From contig JADJCH010000007.1 of NCBI GenBank assembly GCA_016703325.1, forward strand, positions 1-64,000: a DNA stretch of 64,000 bases. The letters run 5' to 3'. The stretch is from Burkholderiales bacterium. GTDB taxonomy: Bacteria; Pseudomonadota; Gammaproteobacteria; Burkholderiales; Burkholderiaceae_C. A model generated the notes under the pieces. It ran no database searches, was not told the DNA's origin, and worked only from the letters and a program-made list of their open reading frames with translations. Position 1 is the stretch's first letter. The number at the start of each line of letters is the position of its first letter. Shown here in pieces: positions 9,594 through 19,529 of this stretch. The position numbers and the translations under genes were made by a program.

Positions 9594-12050
9594 GTGCCCA
9601 CCACCCCGTCCACCGCCAGCCTCCCGCCATCGACGACCCGCAGCACCGCGCTGCGCCGCCTTGTCGCATTCATCGCAGTCAGCAGCCTGCTGATCACCCA
9701 GACCACCAGCCTGGCCGGCCCACATGACGAAGGCCTGGCGGCGGGGCGTGCCGCCAACCCGGTCATCCGCGGTGGCATCACCACCCCGGGCGCTTCAGCC
9801 GCGGTGCCGGGCGTCACCAGCAGCCCGGGCGAGCGCAGCTTCTACCGCCAGCCCAACCTGGCAGCGCAGGGCAACAGCCTTCTGGCAGCCTGCGCCAGCA
9901 CGCCCCAGGACCCGGTGTGCCAGGCCTTGCTGGGGGCCCAGGCCTCGGCCAACACCGCCCGCCCGGGCCTGGCGGTGGATGACCCGTCCGTTGCGGCTGC
10001 GCGGGCGATCAACCGGTCTCCTTCGTCCCAGCTGGGCGATCTGTCGGCCTACTACAGCGGCTGCAGCACCAGCGCCACCGCCCTGCCCGCACGCGTCGAG
10101 CCACGCAGCTGCCTGCGCTCCTCTGAACCCGGCAGCCTGCGCTGCAGCCGTCAACTCAGCGTTGCCGTCACCCGCAGCAGCAGTTGCACCCCGGGCGACT
10201 GGTTTGCCCACGCCGGCTCCGGCTCAGCCGGGCTGGATGCGCAGTGCCTGCCGGACCGGCCGCTGACGGCACAGCGCTTTCGGGTGACGCAGGGCGGCAG
10301 CCCGCTGGCCTTCTTTGATGTGGACCTGACGCGGCCGACGCCCTTCACTGCACTAGTGGCCGTGCTCGGCAGCAGCCTCTCAGCGATCGACGGGCAGCCG
10401 ATCCGTGAAGGGGTCTGGGTGTCCGACTCCGCCTGCAGCGGCCCGGTCTGCACCCTGACCGCGCAGATCGCCCCGGAGCGGCGCGAGACCTGCATCGGCG
10501 GAACTGCATCGGTGCTGTCCTGCACCAGCGTCGAACCCTTCCTGCCCACCTACTCCGCCTGCCCGGCGGGCACCCAGGGCGGTGACCTCATCCAGGCCAT
10601 GACCTGCGCGGGAGACAACGGTTGCAGCAGCACCGGCCTGGACCCACAGCGCTGTTTTGCCCCTTCCTCCGGCTGGACGCCCTACACCGGCTCGGACACC
10701 TCGGGCAGCCTGGCAAGCCTGTACTGGACCCCGGCCAGCAGCCGCAGCGTGGTGGGCTGGGCGGTCAACCCGCTGTTCGGCCCCATCCCCACGCTGCAGC
10801 TGTCCTACGAGCCGGCCCGCTCCACGGTGACGGAGACCGACCGCTGGGACGATCAGTGCCCCAACCTGGCAGCAGGCGGACGCTGCACAGCCTCGGCGAC
10901 GTCGGCGGAGGTCTGCACCCACGGCCCGGCCACCCAGCTGATCGACGACGCGCCCGTCACCCGGGACTGCTGGGAGTACAGCCGCAGCCTGACCTGCGCC
11001 GGGTGGGTGCCGGCCGACCCCTGTGCCGAACTGGAGGCAGCCGGCTGCACGCCGCAGGGCTCCAGCTGCCTGCACAGTGATCCGGCCACCGGCGCCTGCC
11101 GGATCGTCGAAGAGCGCTTCTCCTGCCCCTGGCCCGCGGAGACGGTGACCAGCACCAGCGGCTGCCCGACGCAGACCTTCTGCCTGAACGGCAACTGCTT
11201 CGACACCGCAGCCCCGGCCGATGCGGACTTCGCTCGCAGCATCACGATGCTGGAGGCCGGCCGGCAGGCCGGGGTCTACCTGGACACCGACCGCATGGAG
11301 GTGTTCCGCGGCGAAGGCAACCGCTGCCGCGATCGCCTTTTCACGAACTGCTGCAGCGCAGACACCCGCGGCGGCTCGATGCACAACCTGGCGGTGCTGG
11401 GCATGGGATCCCGGCTGGTCTACGACCTGCTGATGAACCCCGGCAACCAGCGCTTTGTGCAGCAGGGCCTGCAGGCGTTGCTGATGGGCCAGGGGTTTGT
11501 GGGCAGTTTCAGCAGCTATGGCATCACGGTGGCGGTCAATGGGGCGGCGCTGCCGGCCGGCTCGGTGGCGCTGTACTCCGGCGAAAGCGTGGTGGTTGCC
11601 TTCGACCCCTGGACGCTGGCGGTGGCAGCGGTGTTCTACGCCGCGCTGTCGCTGACCTCCTGCAACGAAGACGAAGCCCGTCTGGCCATGAAGGAAGGCG
11701 CCGGGCTGTGCCACAGCGTGGGCGACTGGTGCTCCACCTGCCTGAGGGTGCTGGGCAGCTGTGTGTCCTGCACCGAACGGACCACCTCCAAGTGCTGCTT
11801 CAACTCCAGGCTGGCCCGCATCATCAACGAGCAGGGCCGCCAACAGCTCGGCAAGGGCTGGGGCGATGAACGCTCACCCGACTGCTCGGGTTTCACCGTG
11901 GCGCAACTGCAGGCGCTGGACTTTGCCGCCATGGACCTGTCGGAGTTCTACGCCTCCCTGGTGCCCACGCTGCCGGACGCCGCCACCCTGCAGAACCGGG
12001 TGGGCGGCCGGGCACCGAGCTGCTACTACGGACAGGGGAGTTGCCCATGA
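9594..12050 (+). CDS. traN: TraN, mating-pair stabilisation protein of an F-type conjugation system
   Basis: An 818-residue secreted, cysteine-rich protein. The GTG start gives a long N-terminal region with a hydrophobic signal core (LVAFIAVSSLLI, about residues 23-34). More than 40 cysteines occur in CxxC and CC groupings, including NCCSADTRGG and SKCCFNSRLARI near the C-terminus, which are typical of the TraN C-terminal region. TraN sits in the outer membrane of the donor and stabilises contact with the recipient surface. It overlaps the next gene by 4 bp (ATGA). It heads a five-gene block, traN-orf-traF-traH-traG. The expected partners traU, traW and trbC are not next to it, so this is a partial or rearranged module. 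Confidence 0.85.
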   Translation: MPTTPSTASLPPSTTRSTALRRLVAFIAVSSLLITQTTSLAGPHDEGLAAGRAANPVIRGGITTPGASAAVPGVTSSPGERSFYRQPNLAAQGNSLLAACASTPQDPVCQALLGAQASANTARPGLAVDDPSVAAARAINRSPSSQLGDLSAYYSGCSTSATALPARVEPRSCLRSSEPGSLRCSRQLSVAVTRSSSCTPGDWFAHAGSGSAGLDAQCLPDRPLTAQRFRVTQGGSPLAFFDVDLTRPTPFTALVAVLGSSLSAIDGQPIREGVWVSDSACSGPVCTLTAQIAPERRETCIGGTASVLSCTSVEPFLPTYSACPAGTQGGDLIQAMTCAGDNGCSSTGLDPQRCFAPSSGWTPYTGSDTSGSLASLYWTPASSRSVVGWAVNPLFGPIPTLQLSYEPARSTVTETDRWDDQCPNLAAGGRCTASATSAEVCTHGPATQLIDDAPVTRDCWEYSRSLTCAGWVPADPCAELEAAGCTPQGSSCLHSDPATGACRIVEERFSCPWPAETVTSTSGCPTQTFCLNGNCFDTAAPADADFARSITMLEAGRQAGVYLDTDRMEVFRGEGNRCRDRLFTNCCSADTRGGSMHNLAVLGMGSRLVYDLLMNPGNQRFVQQGLQALLMGQGFVGSFSSYGITVAVNGAALPAGSVALYSGESVVVAFDPWTLAVAAVFYAALSLTSCNEDEARLAMKEGAGLCHSVGDWCSTCLRVLGSCVSCTERTTSKCCFNSRLARIINEQGRQQLGKGWGDERSPDCSGFTVAQLQALDFAAMDLSEFYASLVPTLPDAATLQNRVGGRAPSCYYGQGSCP

Positions 12051-12424
12051 AGCCGGTGTCCCGCCTGCTGGGGTTGGGTCTCCTGTTGGCCGCAGGTCCG
12101 GCTGCCGCCGCTGGCAGCCGGCAGCCTGTGGAAGATGCGCGGCCGCTGATGCTGCGGGCCCTTGATGCGGCCGATGGGCGCGCCCAGGGTGTGCTGGTGG
12201 GCGACTCTGCGCGCAGCCTCGCCCAGCACTTCCAGACCTCGGCACCGGTCCTGGTCGATGTGGTCACGCTGCGCCGCCTCTCGCAGCCGGGCTGCCGGCG
12301 CCTGCAGATCACCTTCCGGCAAGAAGGGGTGCGCCTGCCGGGAGCCGACCTCGCGGGGCCGCGGTCGCTGGCCTTCGGCATCAATTTCTGCCGCGACGGG
12401 CAGCCGCCCCGGTCGCAGGAGTGA
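12047..12424 (+). CDS. Small secreted protein of the conjugation operon, unknown function
   Basis: A 125-residue protein with a clear signal peptide (KPVSRLLGLGLLLAAGP, then AAA). The ATG at 12047 is chosen because it overlaps the traN stop as ATGA; an in-frame TTG lies 6 nt upstream. The mature part contains two cysteines (QPGCRRLQ and NFCRDGQ) that could form a disulfide, which fits a periplasmic substrate of the neighbouring thioredoxin-like TraF. No named family is recognised. Its place between traN and traF suggests a role in pilus or mating-pair assembly. Confidence 0.7.
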   Translation: MKPVSRLLGLGLLLAAGPAAAAGSRQPVEDARPLMLRALDAADGRAQGVLVGDSARSLAQHFQTSAPVLVDVVTLRRLSQPGCRRLQITFRQEGVRLPGADLAGPRSLAFGINFCRDGQPPRSQE

Positions 12425-12430
12425 GACGCC

Positions 12431-13348
12431 ATGTCGGGTGTGCCCGCCCTGGAATCCCTGCTGGTCATTGCATTGGCGAGCTGCGCCCTGCCCTGCCAGG
12501 CGCAGGGCAGCGGCTACTGGACCGATGCCTGGCGCGGCTGGCATTTCTACGAACGGCCGGAAGAGCCGGGAGAGCTGGAAGCGCCGGCACCGCGCCCTGT
12601 GGCCCGGCCAGCCTCTGCTGCCGCGGCTTCTGCTGTGCCGGATCGAGCGTCTGTCACCCGCCCAACCCGGGCACCGGAGTTGCTGGAGTTCGAGCGCCTG
12701 CAGAAGGCGTTGGAGGAGCTGCGGCAGATCGCCATCGTTCAACCCAGCGAGGTCAATGTGCGGCGCTACATGACGCTGGAGTCGCAGGTGGTGGCGCGGG
12801 CGTCGGCCTTTGCGGATGTGGCCCGGCGGGTGGCCTGGATGCAGCCGGAGCTGGACCCCAGTCTGCAGGGCCGGCCGGTGAACGCGCTGGCGCTGGAGGT
12901 CTACGACCAGCAGCAGGCACGCTCGCGCAGCCGGGCGGTGGCGGCGCTGGCGCGCGACCATGTGCTGCTGTTCTTCTTTCGCAGCGACTGCCCCTACTGC
13001 CATGCGATGGCGCCGGTGCTGGCGGCGTTTGCCGGGCAGCATGGGTTGAGGGTGGAGGCTGTCAGTGTGGACGGCGGCGCATTGCCGCAGTACCCGCAGC
13101 CGCGCGCAGACAACGGCATCGCCCGGGCGCTGCAGGTCAGCCAGGTGCCAGCACTCTACCTGGCGCAGCCGGGGGCCGGGCGCATCACGCCGATCGGCTT
13201 TGGGGTGCTGTCGCAGGCGCAGCTGCTGGAGCGCCTGGGCAGCCTGGCCGAAGGACCGCCGGGCACCTCGGCAAGCGTTGCGCCACTTCGCAGCGACCTG
13301 ACCACCACCGCGGCCCTGCCGGGCCCGACCTGGGGAATCAAGCCATGA
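12431..13348 (+). CDS. traF: TraF, thioredoxin-like conjugal pilus assembly protein
   Basis: A 305-residue periplasmic protein with an N-terminal signal region (LLVIALASCALPCQA, residues 10-24) and the family segment GWHFYERPEEP at about 36-46. A C-terminal thioredoxin fold begins near residue 175 and has the active site CPYC at 187-190. F-type TraF proteins often lack this motif, but plasmid- and ICE-borne relatives that keep it (TrbB/DsbC-like) act in disulfide formation of secreted Tra proteins such as TraN, TraU and TraH. The stop overlaps the traH start by 4 bp. Confidence 0.85.
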   Translation: MSGVPALESLLVIALASCALPCQAQGSGYWTDAWRGWHFYERPEEPGELEAPAPRPVARPASAAAASAVPDRASVTRPTRAPELLEFERLQKALEELRQIAIVQPSEVNVRRYMTLESQVVARASAFADVARRVAWMQPELDPSLQGRPVNALALEVYDQQQARSRSRAVAALARDHVLLFFFRSDCPYCHAMAPVLAAFAGQHGLRVEAVSVDGGALPQYPQPRADNGIARALQVSQVPALYLAQPGAGRITPIGFGVLSQAQLLERLGSLAEGPPGTSASVAPLRSDLTTTAALPGPTWGIKP

Positions 13349-14790
13349 CCCGCCTGACTGTGTTGAGTCGTCGAAGTGGCTGCGCGGTGATCGCGCTGGC
13401 GCTGGCCCTGCCGCATCCGCTGGCCTTTGCAGGGGACCTCAACAGCGAGGTGGACACGATGTTCCGCCAGCTCGGGGCGGTGGGCAATGTGACGGCGCCA
13501 GGGGCTTTTCGGGGGCAGGCCTTCAACACCTACACCGGCGGCAGCTTCTTCATGCGCACGCCCAACAAGGTCTACCAGTTGGCCGCCGTGCAGTTTCCCA
13601 GTGCGAAGGGCGGTTGTGGCGGCATCGACGTGTTTGCAGGCTCGTTTTCTCACCTGTCGGCCGACGAGTTCAAGAACATGCTGCGCAACATCACCGCGGC
13701 CTTGCCGGGCATTGCGTTTCAGCTGGCGCTGGAGTCGGTGTCGCCCATGCTGGGCGGCCTGACGAAGTGGGCCAAGGGGCTGGAGACCTGGATCAACAAC
13801 GCACGCATCAGCTCCTGCGAGACGGCCAAGGCCATCGTCAGCTCGGCAGCGGACGCCACCGGGTTCAGCTCGCAGGAGACCTGCGCGGACCTGGCCATCG
13901 AGATGGGGCTGGAGAGCGACCGGGATGGTGCGCGGCGGCGCTGCGCCTCCGACCGCCCGAGCATCCTGGCCTCGGCACGGCGCTCCTCGGACCCGAACCT
14001 GCGCAACCGCGCGCCCTTTGTCGGCAACCTGACCTGGAAGGCGCTGCAGTACGCCAGCAATCAGCTCGACGATGCGGAGCGCGAGTTGATCATGAGCCTG
14101 GTGGGCACGGTGATCTTCCATCCGGAGGAGGCCGCCCGGGATCCGGAGCCGATCGCGCCCACGCTGACCTCGATCAGCCAGTTGCTCTACGGCCAGGGCG
14201 ACAGCTCCGGCTCCGGGGTGTCGCAGCACCTGCTGCGCTGCAACAACTACAGCGACTGCGATGTCGTCACGCTGGACACCACCTACAGCCACACCCCCTT
14301 CACGGTGAAGGTGGAGACGCTGATGCGCTCGATCGCGGACAAGATCGCCACGCGCACGGCCATCCCGAACAATTCCGCCGAACTCGGCTTCGTGAACCAG
14401 ACCACCGAGCCGGTCTACAAGATGCTGTCGGTGGGCTCGTCGATCCCCGGATCGGGCCTGGCGGACAGCCTGATTGCCCAATACCGCGACCTGATTGCTG
14501 CGGACTACGCCTATGTGTTCCTGGAGCGCAACCTGCGCCTGGGGATGGCGGCGCTGGACAAGGATTTCCTGCTGCAGCAGGGCCAGCGTGAGCGCGCCCA
14601 GCAGATCCGCCAGCGCAGCCAGGCCATGCTGCTGCAGCTGTCGCAGGAGAAGAACCTGCTGTACCAGAAGGTGGGCTCCTACCGCGCGGTGGCCAGCCAC
14701 CTGGAGCAGCTGGAGCGCCAGCTGCGATCGAGCATGCCGCAGCATGTGATGGACCTGCTCGGGCACCGCGCCGCGCTGATGGCGCGCTGA
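13345..14790 (+). CDS. traH: TraH, conjugal pilus assembly protein
   Basis: A 481-residue periplasmic protein. The start ATG at 13345 overlaps the traF stop and is followed by a signal peptide (VIALALALPHPLAFAG). It contains typical TraH sequence: GQAFNTYTGGSFFMRTP near residues 50-66 and GGCGGIDVFAGSFS near 90-103, with a coiled C-terminal helix rich in Gln and Arg (about 410-470). TraH is part of the F-type outer-membrane-associated assembly needed for pilus extension. The frame is open further upstream, but only the ATG at 13345 gives a signal peptide in the right place. Confidence 0.9.
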   Translation: MTRLTVLSRRSGCAVIALALALPHPLAFAGDLNSEVDTMFRQLGAVGNVTAPGAFRGQAFNTYTGGSFFMRTPNKVYQLAAVQFPSAKGGCGGIDVFAGSFSHLSADEFKNMLRNITAALPGIAFQLALESVSPMLGGLTKWAKGLETWINNARISSCETAKAIVSSAADATGFSSQETCADLAIEMGLESDRDGARRRCASDRPSILASARRSSDPNLRNRAPFVGNLTWKALQYASNQLDDAERELIMSLVGTVIFHPEEAARDPEPIAPTLTSISQLLYGQGDSSGSGVSQHLLRCNNYSDCDVVTLDTTYSHTPFTVKVETLMRSIADKIATRTAIPNNSAELGFVNQTTEPVYKMLSVGSSIPGSGLADSLIAQYRDLIAADYAYVFLERNLRLGMAALDKDFLLQQGQRERAQQIRQRSQAMLLQLSQEKNLLYQKVGSYRAVASHLEQLERQLRSSMPQHVMDLLGHRAALMAR

Positions 14791-14811
14791 GATCCTGCAA
14801 GGTGGGTGGCC

Positions 14812-17565
14812 ATGTGGGAGATCTATGCCTATCAGAACGCCGACAGCCTGTTCGGTGTATTCAACGCGGCAGCGGCGATCCACGCCTCCGGGGACTACGC
14901 CGCAGCGCTGGGGGCGGTGGCCTTCTGCGGCTTCGCGGCCGCGCTGCTGGCCTATGCCTTTGCACCGGAGAAGCTGCAAGGCTGGAAGTGGCTGGCCACG
15001 GTGGTGCTGGTCTACGGGGTGCTGGTGCTGCCGCGCGTGACGCTGGGCATCGTGGACCGCACCGGCGGCAGCGCCGTCAAGGTGGTGGACAACGTGCCCT
15101 TCGGGGTGGCGGCGCTGGGCAGCCTGACCAGCACCATCGGCCACACCCTCACCGGCTTGTTCGAGACGGCGTTTCAGGTGATTCCGGGCACAGGGGCCCT
15201 GCCTGCGGAGCTGAGCTACGAACGCCATGGGCTGATGTTCGGGAACCGGCTGATCCGCGAGGCCGGCACGATGGTGTTCCAGGATCCGAACTTCCGCACC
15301 GACCTGATCCAGTTCATTCACAACTGCACCAGCTACGACCTGCTGGACGGCACCCTCGACCGGGCAGGTTTCAGTGCGGCAGGCGATGTCTGGGCGCTGA
15401 TGTCCACCCCCAACCCGGCACGTTTCACGACGTTGAGCAGCGGCGCAGCCTCTGTGGTGACCTGCACCGATGCCTATGCGAATCTCAACACCCGGCTGCC
15501 GGTGCAGGTGGGCCGGCTGCAGGCGGGCCTGGCGTTGACGCTGCACCCCACGCTGCCGGCCAACGCAGCCGCTGCGGTGATCGCCGGGCAGGTGCAGCAG
15601 GCCTACCTGAAGAACGGCATTGCCGATGCAGCGCAGACGGCGGCCGACCTGATCCGCCAGAACGCGCTGCTCAATGCCATCGAGGACACCGGTCAGTTGG
15701 TGGGCCAGAAGATCAACGATCCGGCCGCGATGGCCCTGGCAGTGGGTCGGGCGCAGGCCACCGCGCAGCAGAACGCAACCTGGATCAATCAGGGCAAGCT
15801 GGCCGAGCAGGCGCTGCCGGTGCTGCGCAATGTGGTGGAGGCGCTGAGCTTTGCGCTGTTTCCTCTGCTGGTGCTGATGCTGCTGCTGTCCAGCGGTCGG
15901 GACTCGCTGCTGCTGCTCAAGGGCTACGCGCTGGTGATGGTGTGGATCCAGCTGTGGCCGCCGCTGTTTGCGGTGTTGAACTACATGGCATCGATCTATG
16001 CGGCGCAGGATCTGGCGGCCGCGGCCGATCTGGGCTCGGGTGTGCGCTCCCTGTCGCTGCGCACGGCATCGAGCATCTACGCCCGGGCGATCTCTGGTGA
16101 AGCCGTGGTGGGCCACCTGGCGTTGGCGGTGCCGCTGCTGGCCTGGGCGTTGGTGAAGCGGCTGGAGGGCATGGGCAGCACCTTGGTGGGGGGCCTGGGC
16201 GCCCTGCAGGGCACGCTGTCGGCGGCCACTGGCGGCGCGGCAGCCGGCAACCTGGGGTTGGGCAATGTGACGATGGACCAGGCCCAGCTGGCCCCCAACC
16301 GAAGTTCGGCCTTCATGAGCCATTGGCAGGACGATCGCAGCGGCAACACGTTCTCGGCGAACGCGCTGACCGGGCGCAGTGCGGTGAGCCTGCTGCGCAA
16401 ACAGGGCTTTGCGTCGCGGGTGGTGTCGATGCGGGTGTCCGAGCAGGAGGTCAGCGAGGCGAGCCGGCAGGCCGATGCGGCGCAGGCCGAGGCCACGTCA
16501 CTGAACCGGGAGCGGTCAGCGGCTTTGACGGAAGCCTTCTCGCGCGGGGTGAATCAGTTGAAGTCGAACAGCCAGAGCACGGCGTCGAGTTCCAGCCGCT
16601 TCGAGCAGCTCGGCAGCACGCTGAATCGGCTGGATCAGATCAGCCGCTCGGTGTCGGAGCGCACGGGGGTGTCTCAATCGCAGGTGGCGCAGATTGCCTT
16701 TGGTGCCCGGGCGGCGTTGGGGCTGTCGATTCTGGGCAGCGGCGGCAAGCTTCAGGCGGATGCGGGCAAGCGCTACCAGGCCGCACTCAGCAGCGAGGAG
16801 CAGAAGGTGCTGGGGGCGATGAGCAGTGAGCAACTGTCGGAGTTCCGGCAGTTCGGGGAACGGGTGTCGCGCGACCGCAGCCTGGTGGAGTTGATCGGCT
16901 CTGACAGCCGCGAGGGCCGGGAGCTGGCCTCCCGGCTGGCCACCACCACCGCGCAGGCCGAGAAGGCGGAGTCCAGCTACACCGAGCGCCGGCAGCGGGC
17001 CGAGCGGCTGTCCAGCGCCCACGAGCGCGGGGAGTCGATCTCGATCGACATCGCGCAGGACCCGCACAACCTGGCGATGTTCCTGCGCTATGCCGAGGCC
17101 TACGGCGGCAGCAGTGCCTCCGCTCAGGCGTTGATGGATGCGGAGCTGGCGCGCCGTGGGCTGCCGCCGAATCGGCAAGGGCTGGAAGGGGCGGCCTTGC
17201 CGAGTTCGTTCGAGGAGTGGCGAGCAGGGGCGGGACGGAGCGGCCCGGCGTCAGAGGCTGGGGGTGGGGTCGAACGGGCCAGGGTGTCGAACGACGCGGA
17301 GGTGGTCGGCAGGTCTTGGGTGACCCCGGCCGTGGCGGGTGCGCAGGCGCCTCGGGAGAAGGGAGGCCGTGTGGAATTCGACGACCGCGCGAAGGAACTG
17401 AAGGGACAGGTCGCCAGCAGTGTGTCCTCCACCTCTGCCGCCGCTGAGCGGCGGGACCAGTCCCTCCTCGGCCAGGTCAGCCAGCAAGCGGTCGACGATG
17501 CCAGGGCCACGGCCAAGGAAGTGGGAGAAGCGGCGGGGAAGTTGTTTGACAAGGTCCGAAAGTGA
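14812..17565 (+). CDS. traG: TraG, inner-membrane mating-pair stabilisation and entry-exclusion partner
   Basis: A 917-residue protein, close to F TraG (938). It begins MWEIYAYQNADSLFGVFNA, the usual TraG N-terminus, after an AAGGTGG ribosome site 6 nt before the ATG; a GTG at 14806 is possible but less likely. Membrane segments lie near residues 40-75 and 340-450, including FALFPLLVLMLLLSS. The region from about 500 onward is periplasmic and is rich in Ser, Gln and Ala with coiled-coil character. TraG stabilises the mating pair and is the donor target recognised in entry exclusion. It is the last conjugation gene before the IS110 element, so the transfer operon ends here or was cut. Confidence 0.88.
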   Translation: MWEIYAYQNADSLFGVFNAAAAIHASGDYAAALGAVAFCGFAAALLAYAFAPEKLQGWKWLATVVLVYGVLVLPRVTLGIVDRTGGSAVKVVDNVPFGVAALGSLTSTIGHTLTGLFETAFQVIPGTGALPAELSYERHGLMFGNRLIREAGTMVFQDPNFRTDLIQFIHNCTSYDLLDGTLDRAGFSAAGDVWALMSTPNPARFTTLSSGAASVVTCTDAYANLNTRLPVQVGRLQAGLALTLHPTLPANAAAAVIAGQVQQAYLKNGIADAAQTAADLIRQNALLNAIEDTGQLVGQKINDPAAMALAVGRAQATAQQNATWINQGKLAEQALPVLRNVVEALSFALFPLLVLMLLLSSGRDSLLLLKGYALVMVWIQLWPPLFAVLNYMASIYAAQDLAAAADLGSGVRSLSLRTASSIYARAISGEAVVGHLALAVPLLAWALVKRLEGMGSTLVGGLGALQGTLSAATGGAAAGNLGLGNVTMDQAQLAPNRSSAFMSHWQDDRSGNTFSANALTGRSAVSLLRKQGFASRVVSMRVSEQEVSEASRQADAAQAEATSLNRERSAALTEAFSRGVNQLKSNSQSTASSSSRFEQLGSTLNRLDQISRSVSERTGVSQSQVAQIAFGARAALGLSILGSGGKLQADAGKRYQAALSSEEQKVLGAMSSEQLSEFRQFGERVSRDRSLVELIGSDSREGRELASRLATTTAQAEKAESSYTERRQRAERLSSAHERGESISIDIAQDPHNLAMFLRYAEAYGGSSASAQALMDAELARRGLPPNRQGLEGAALPSSFEEWRAGAGRSGPASEAGGGVERARVSNDAEVVGRSWVTPAVAGAQAPREKGGRVEFDDRAKELKGQVASSVSSTSAAAERRDQSLLGQVSQQAVDDARATAKEVGEAAGKLFDKVRK

Positions 17566-17757
17566 GGCAACTGCTGTTTGTCGACCAGCTTGCACGCATC
17601 CTGCTCCGTCCCGCACAGAACCGCCAGCACTGGAGCCCGGAATGCGCGCCGAATGCCAGGCGCCTTCGAAAGCCATAGGCGAACTGCTGCAGGCGCAATG
17701 GGAGGACAGGCGTTGAAGTGACCCCAACTCACAAGAAACAGAACGGGATTCGGCTGC

Positions 17758-19101
17758 TCATGCTGCCGTTTCGACGGGGTTGATCTGGAAGCCGAGGGCG
17801 GCCGCACGGCGCTTGAGCGCGGCAACGCTGCGCTGGCGCTGCTGCTCTTCGTAGCGCTGCTGGCCCTGATCGACGAAGGCCTCACCGCGGGTGAGCATGA
17901 AGTACACCATCCGCGCCAGCTTGTGGGCTGTGGCGGTGTTGGCCTTGGGCTTGTCCATTCGCCCGCACAGCCGGCGATAGAACGCACCCAGCGCAGACTC
18001 GCTGCGGCAAAGGCTCTGGGCTGCCATCTTCAGCGCTTGCCGCGCCCGGCTCGCTGAGCGCTTGGTTCCCGAAGACAGTACCTTGCCGCCGCTGATTTTT
18101 GTGCCCGGGCACAAGCCCAGCCAGGAGCAGAAGTGTTTCACGGTGGCGAAGCGGCTGAGGTCCGGACCAATCTCGCTCAGCAGCTTCATCACGATCGTCA
18201 CACCCAGCCCATTGATGCGTGTGAGGTCCACGCCGGCCCAGTCTGCCAGGCGCTGGCGGATGTCATGCTCGGCGCGGGCCTTGCTGCCCGCGCGCGGCGT
18301 GGGGCCAAGATCGATCTTCGTGGCAGCGCGCTGATCGAGCAGTGCTTGGAGCTTGGCATCGCATTCGGCGAGGTGGTGGCCAAGGTCGTCGTACACGCCC
18401 AGCGCCTGCTTGAGCACAAACAGGTGCTCCTCGCGCCAGTTGCCCGTCAACGCCTTGACGATGTCGGCCTCGCTGGCCTTGACGCGGCGGTGGCGTGCGA
18501 GGGTCTTCGGGTCGCGCTCGCCAGCCACGATGTCGCGGATGATGGCCTGCCCGGTCTGGCCCATCACGTCCGTGATCACCTCGGTCAGCTGGATGTTCAT
18601 CTGCACCAGGGCCTTCTGCATGCGCTGCACCCAGCTGGCCTGTTCGGTGATCAGCGTCTCGCGCTGGCGCGCCACGGCGCGCAGCACGCACACCTCGGCG
18701 CTCGGGCGCCAGGCCGCACGCAGCAGCCCAAGGCTCATGAGCTTCTGCAGCCACTGACAGTCCAGCACGTCGCTCTTGCGACCGGGCACGTACTTCATCT
18801 GCCGAGCATCGACCAGCCAGACCTTCAGTCCGTGCTGCTCCAGCACTTCGAACACCGGGATCCAGTACACGCCAGTGGATTCCAGCGCCACCGTGTCCAC
18901 GCCCAACTTGACCAGCCACCGCGCCAACGCATTCAAATCGTCGGTCATCGCGCCGGCTTCGCATACCGGCTCATCGCCGGCAGCCTGGGCCAGGTGCAGC
19001 GGTACCGCTACCCAATGATTCGACGCTCCGATGTCGATTGCCGCGGCGTTGGGAAACACCTCGTCTTCACGCTTGCGAACTGCCATGGCTTGCTCCACCA
19101 T
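17758..19101 (-). mobile_element. IS110-family transposase (DEDD recombinase)
   Basis: A 447-residue transposase. The start chosen is the ATG at 19101 (MVEQAMAVRKRE), just before the N-terminal domain; the frame is open about 225 nt further upstream without family-like sequence. The RuvC-like DEDD core is visible: D23 in AAIDIGASNHW, E73 in ALESTGVYW, and the DARQMKYVPGRKSDVLD block with D98, D111 and D114. The C-terminal Tnp domain contains INGLGVTIVMKLLSEIGP and SGGKVLSSGTKRSASR, whose serine region is the second catalytic part. IS110 elements move as circles without long terminal inverted repeats and are guided by a bridge RNA. The gene looks intact. It lies between traG and tRNA-Arg. Confidence 0.93.
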
Positions 19102-19529
19102 CGTTGATGAACGGCAGCGCCATGGGAGACGTCGAATTCGACTCGATCTCACAAACGGGATGCGGCTCGCGCCGCTCACCACTGTCGCCGACGAATCCCG
19201 GACCATGCTCTCAAGCGGGCTCGCTACAGCTCGCACCAATGCTGGGTCGGTCATGACGGCGCTGCCGTTCACCTTGTAGCGCAACGCCAGCACCATCGTT
19301 TCTTCGCGAACGCCGGGCGCGGTCATGGGCCTGGGATGCTCTCAAGATGTAGGTAGCCTAGCCACACAGCTACCGGCAGGGTCACAAAGATCAACGCATT
19401 GGATCGGCCAATCCTACAAGCGGCTGGCAAACGTCCGCCGAGTTGCCAGGAAATTGCCAGAAACTCAGTTTTCGGCGCTTCTGCTTACCGGTCGTCCCTA
19501 GCAGGCATTCGCTAAGTAATTGATTTTAT
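19102..19529 (-). other. Non-coding DNA upstream of the IS110 transposase, possible element end and bridge RNA
   Basis: About 430 bp between the transposase start and tRNA-Arg. No protein family is recognised, although the transposase frame stays open to 19326. In IS110-group elements the stretch upstream of the recombinase is transcribed as a structured bridge RNA that pairs with target and donor DNA. I see the right position for one but cannot verify its loops or the exact element boundary by eye. Confidence 0.35.

Noticed and set aside
13156..16323. A minus-strand open frame of 1055 codons across traF, traH and traG
   Set aside because: It is the antisense of convincing traH and traG coding sequence and has His/Gln/Arg-rich composition with no family similarity.
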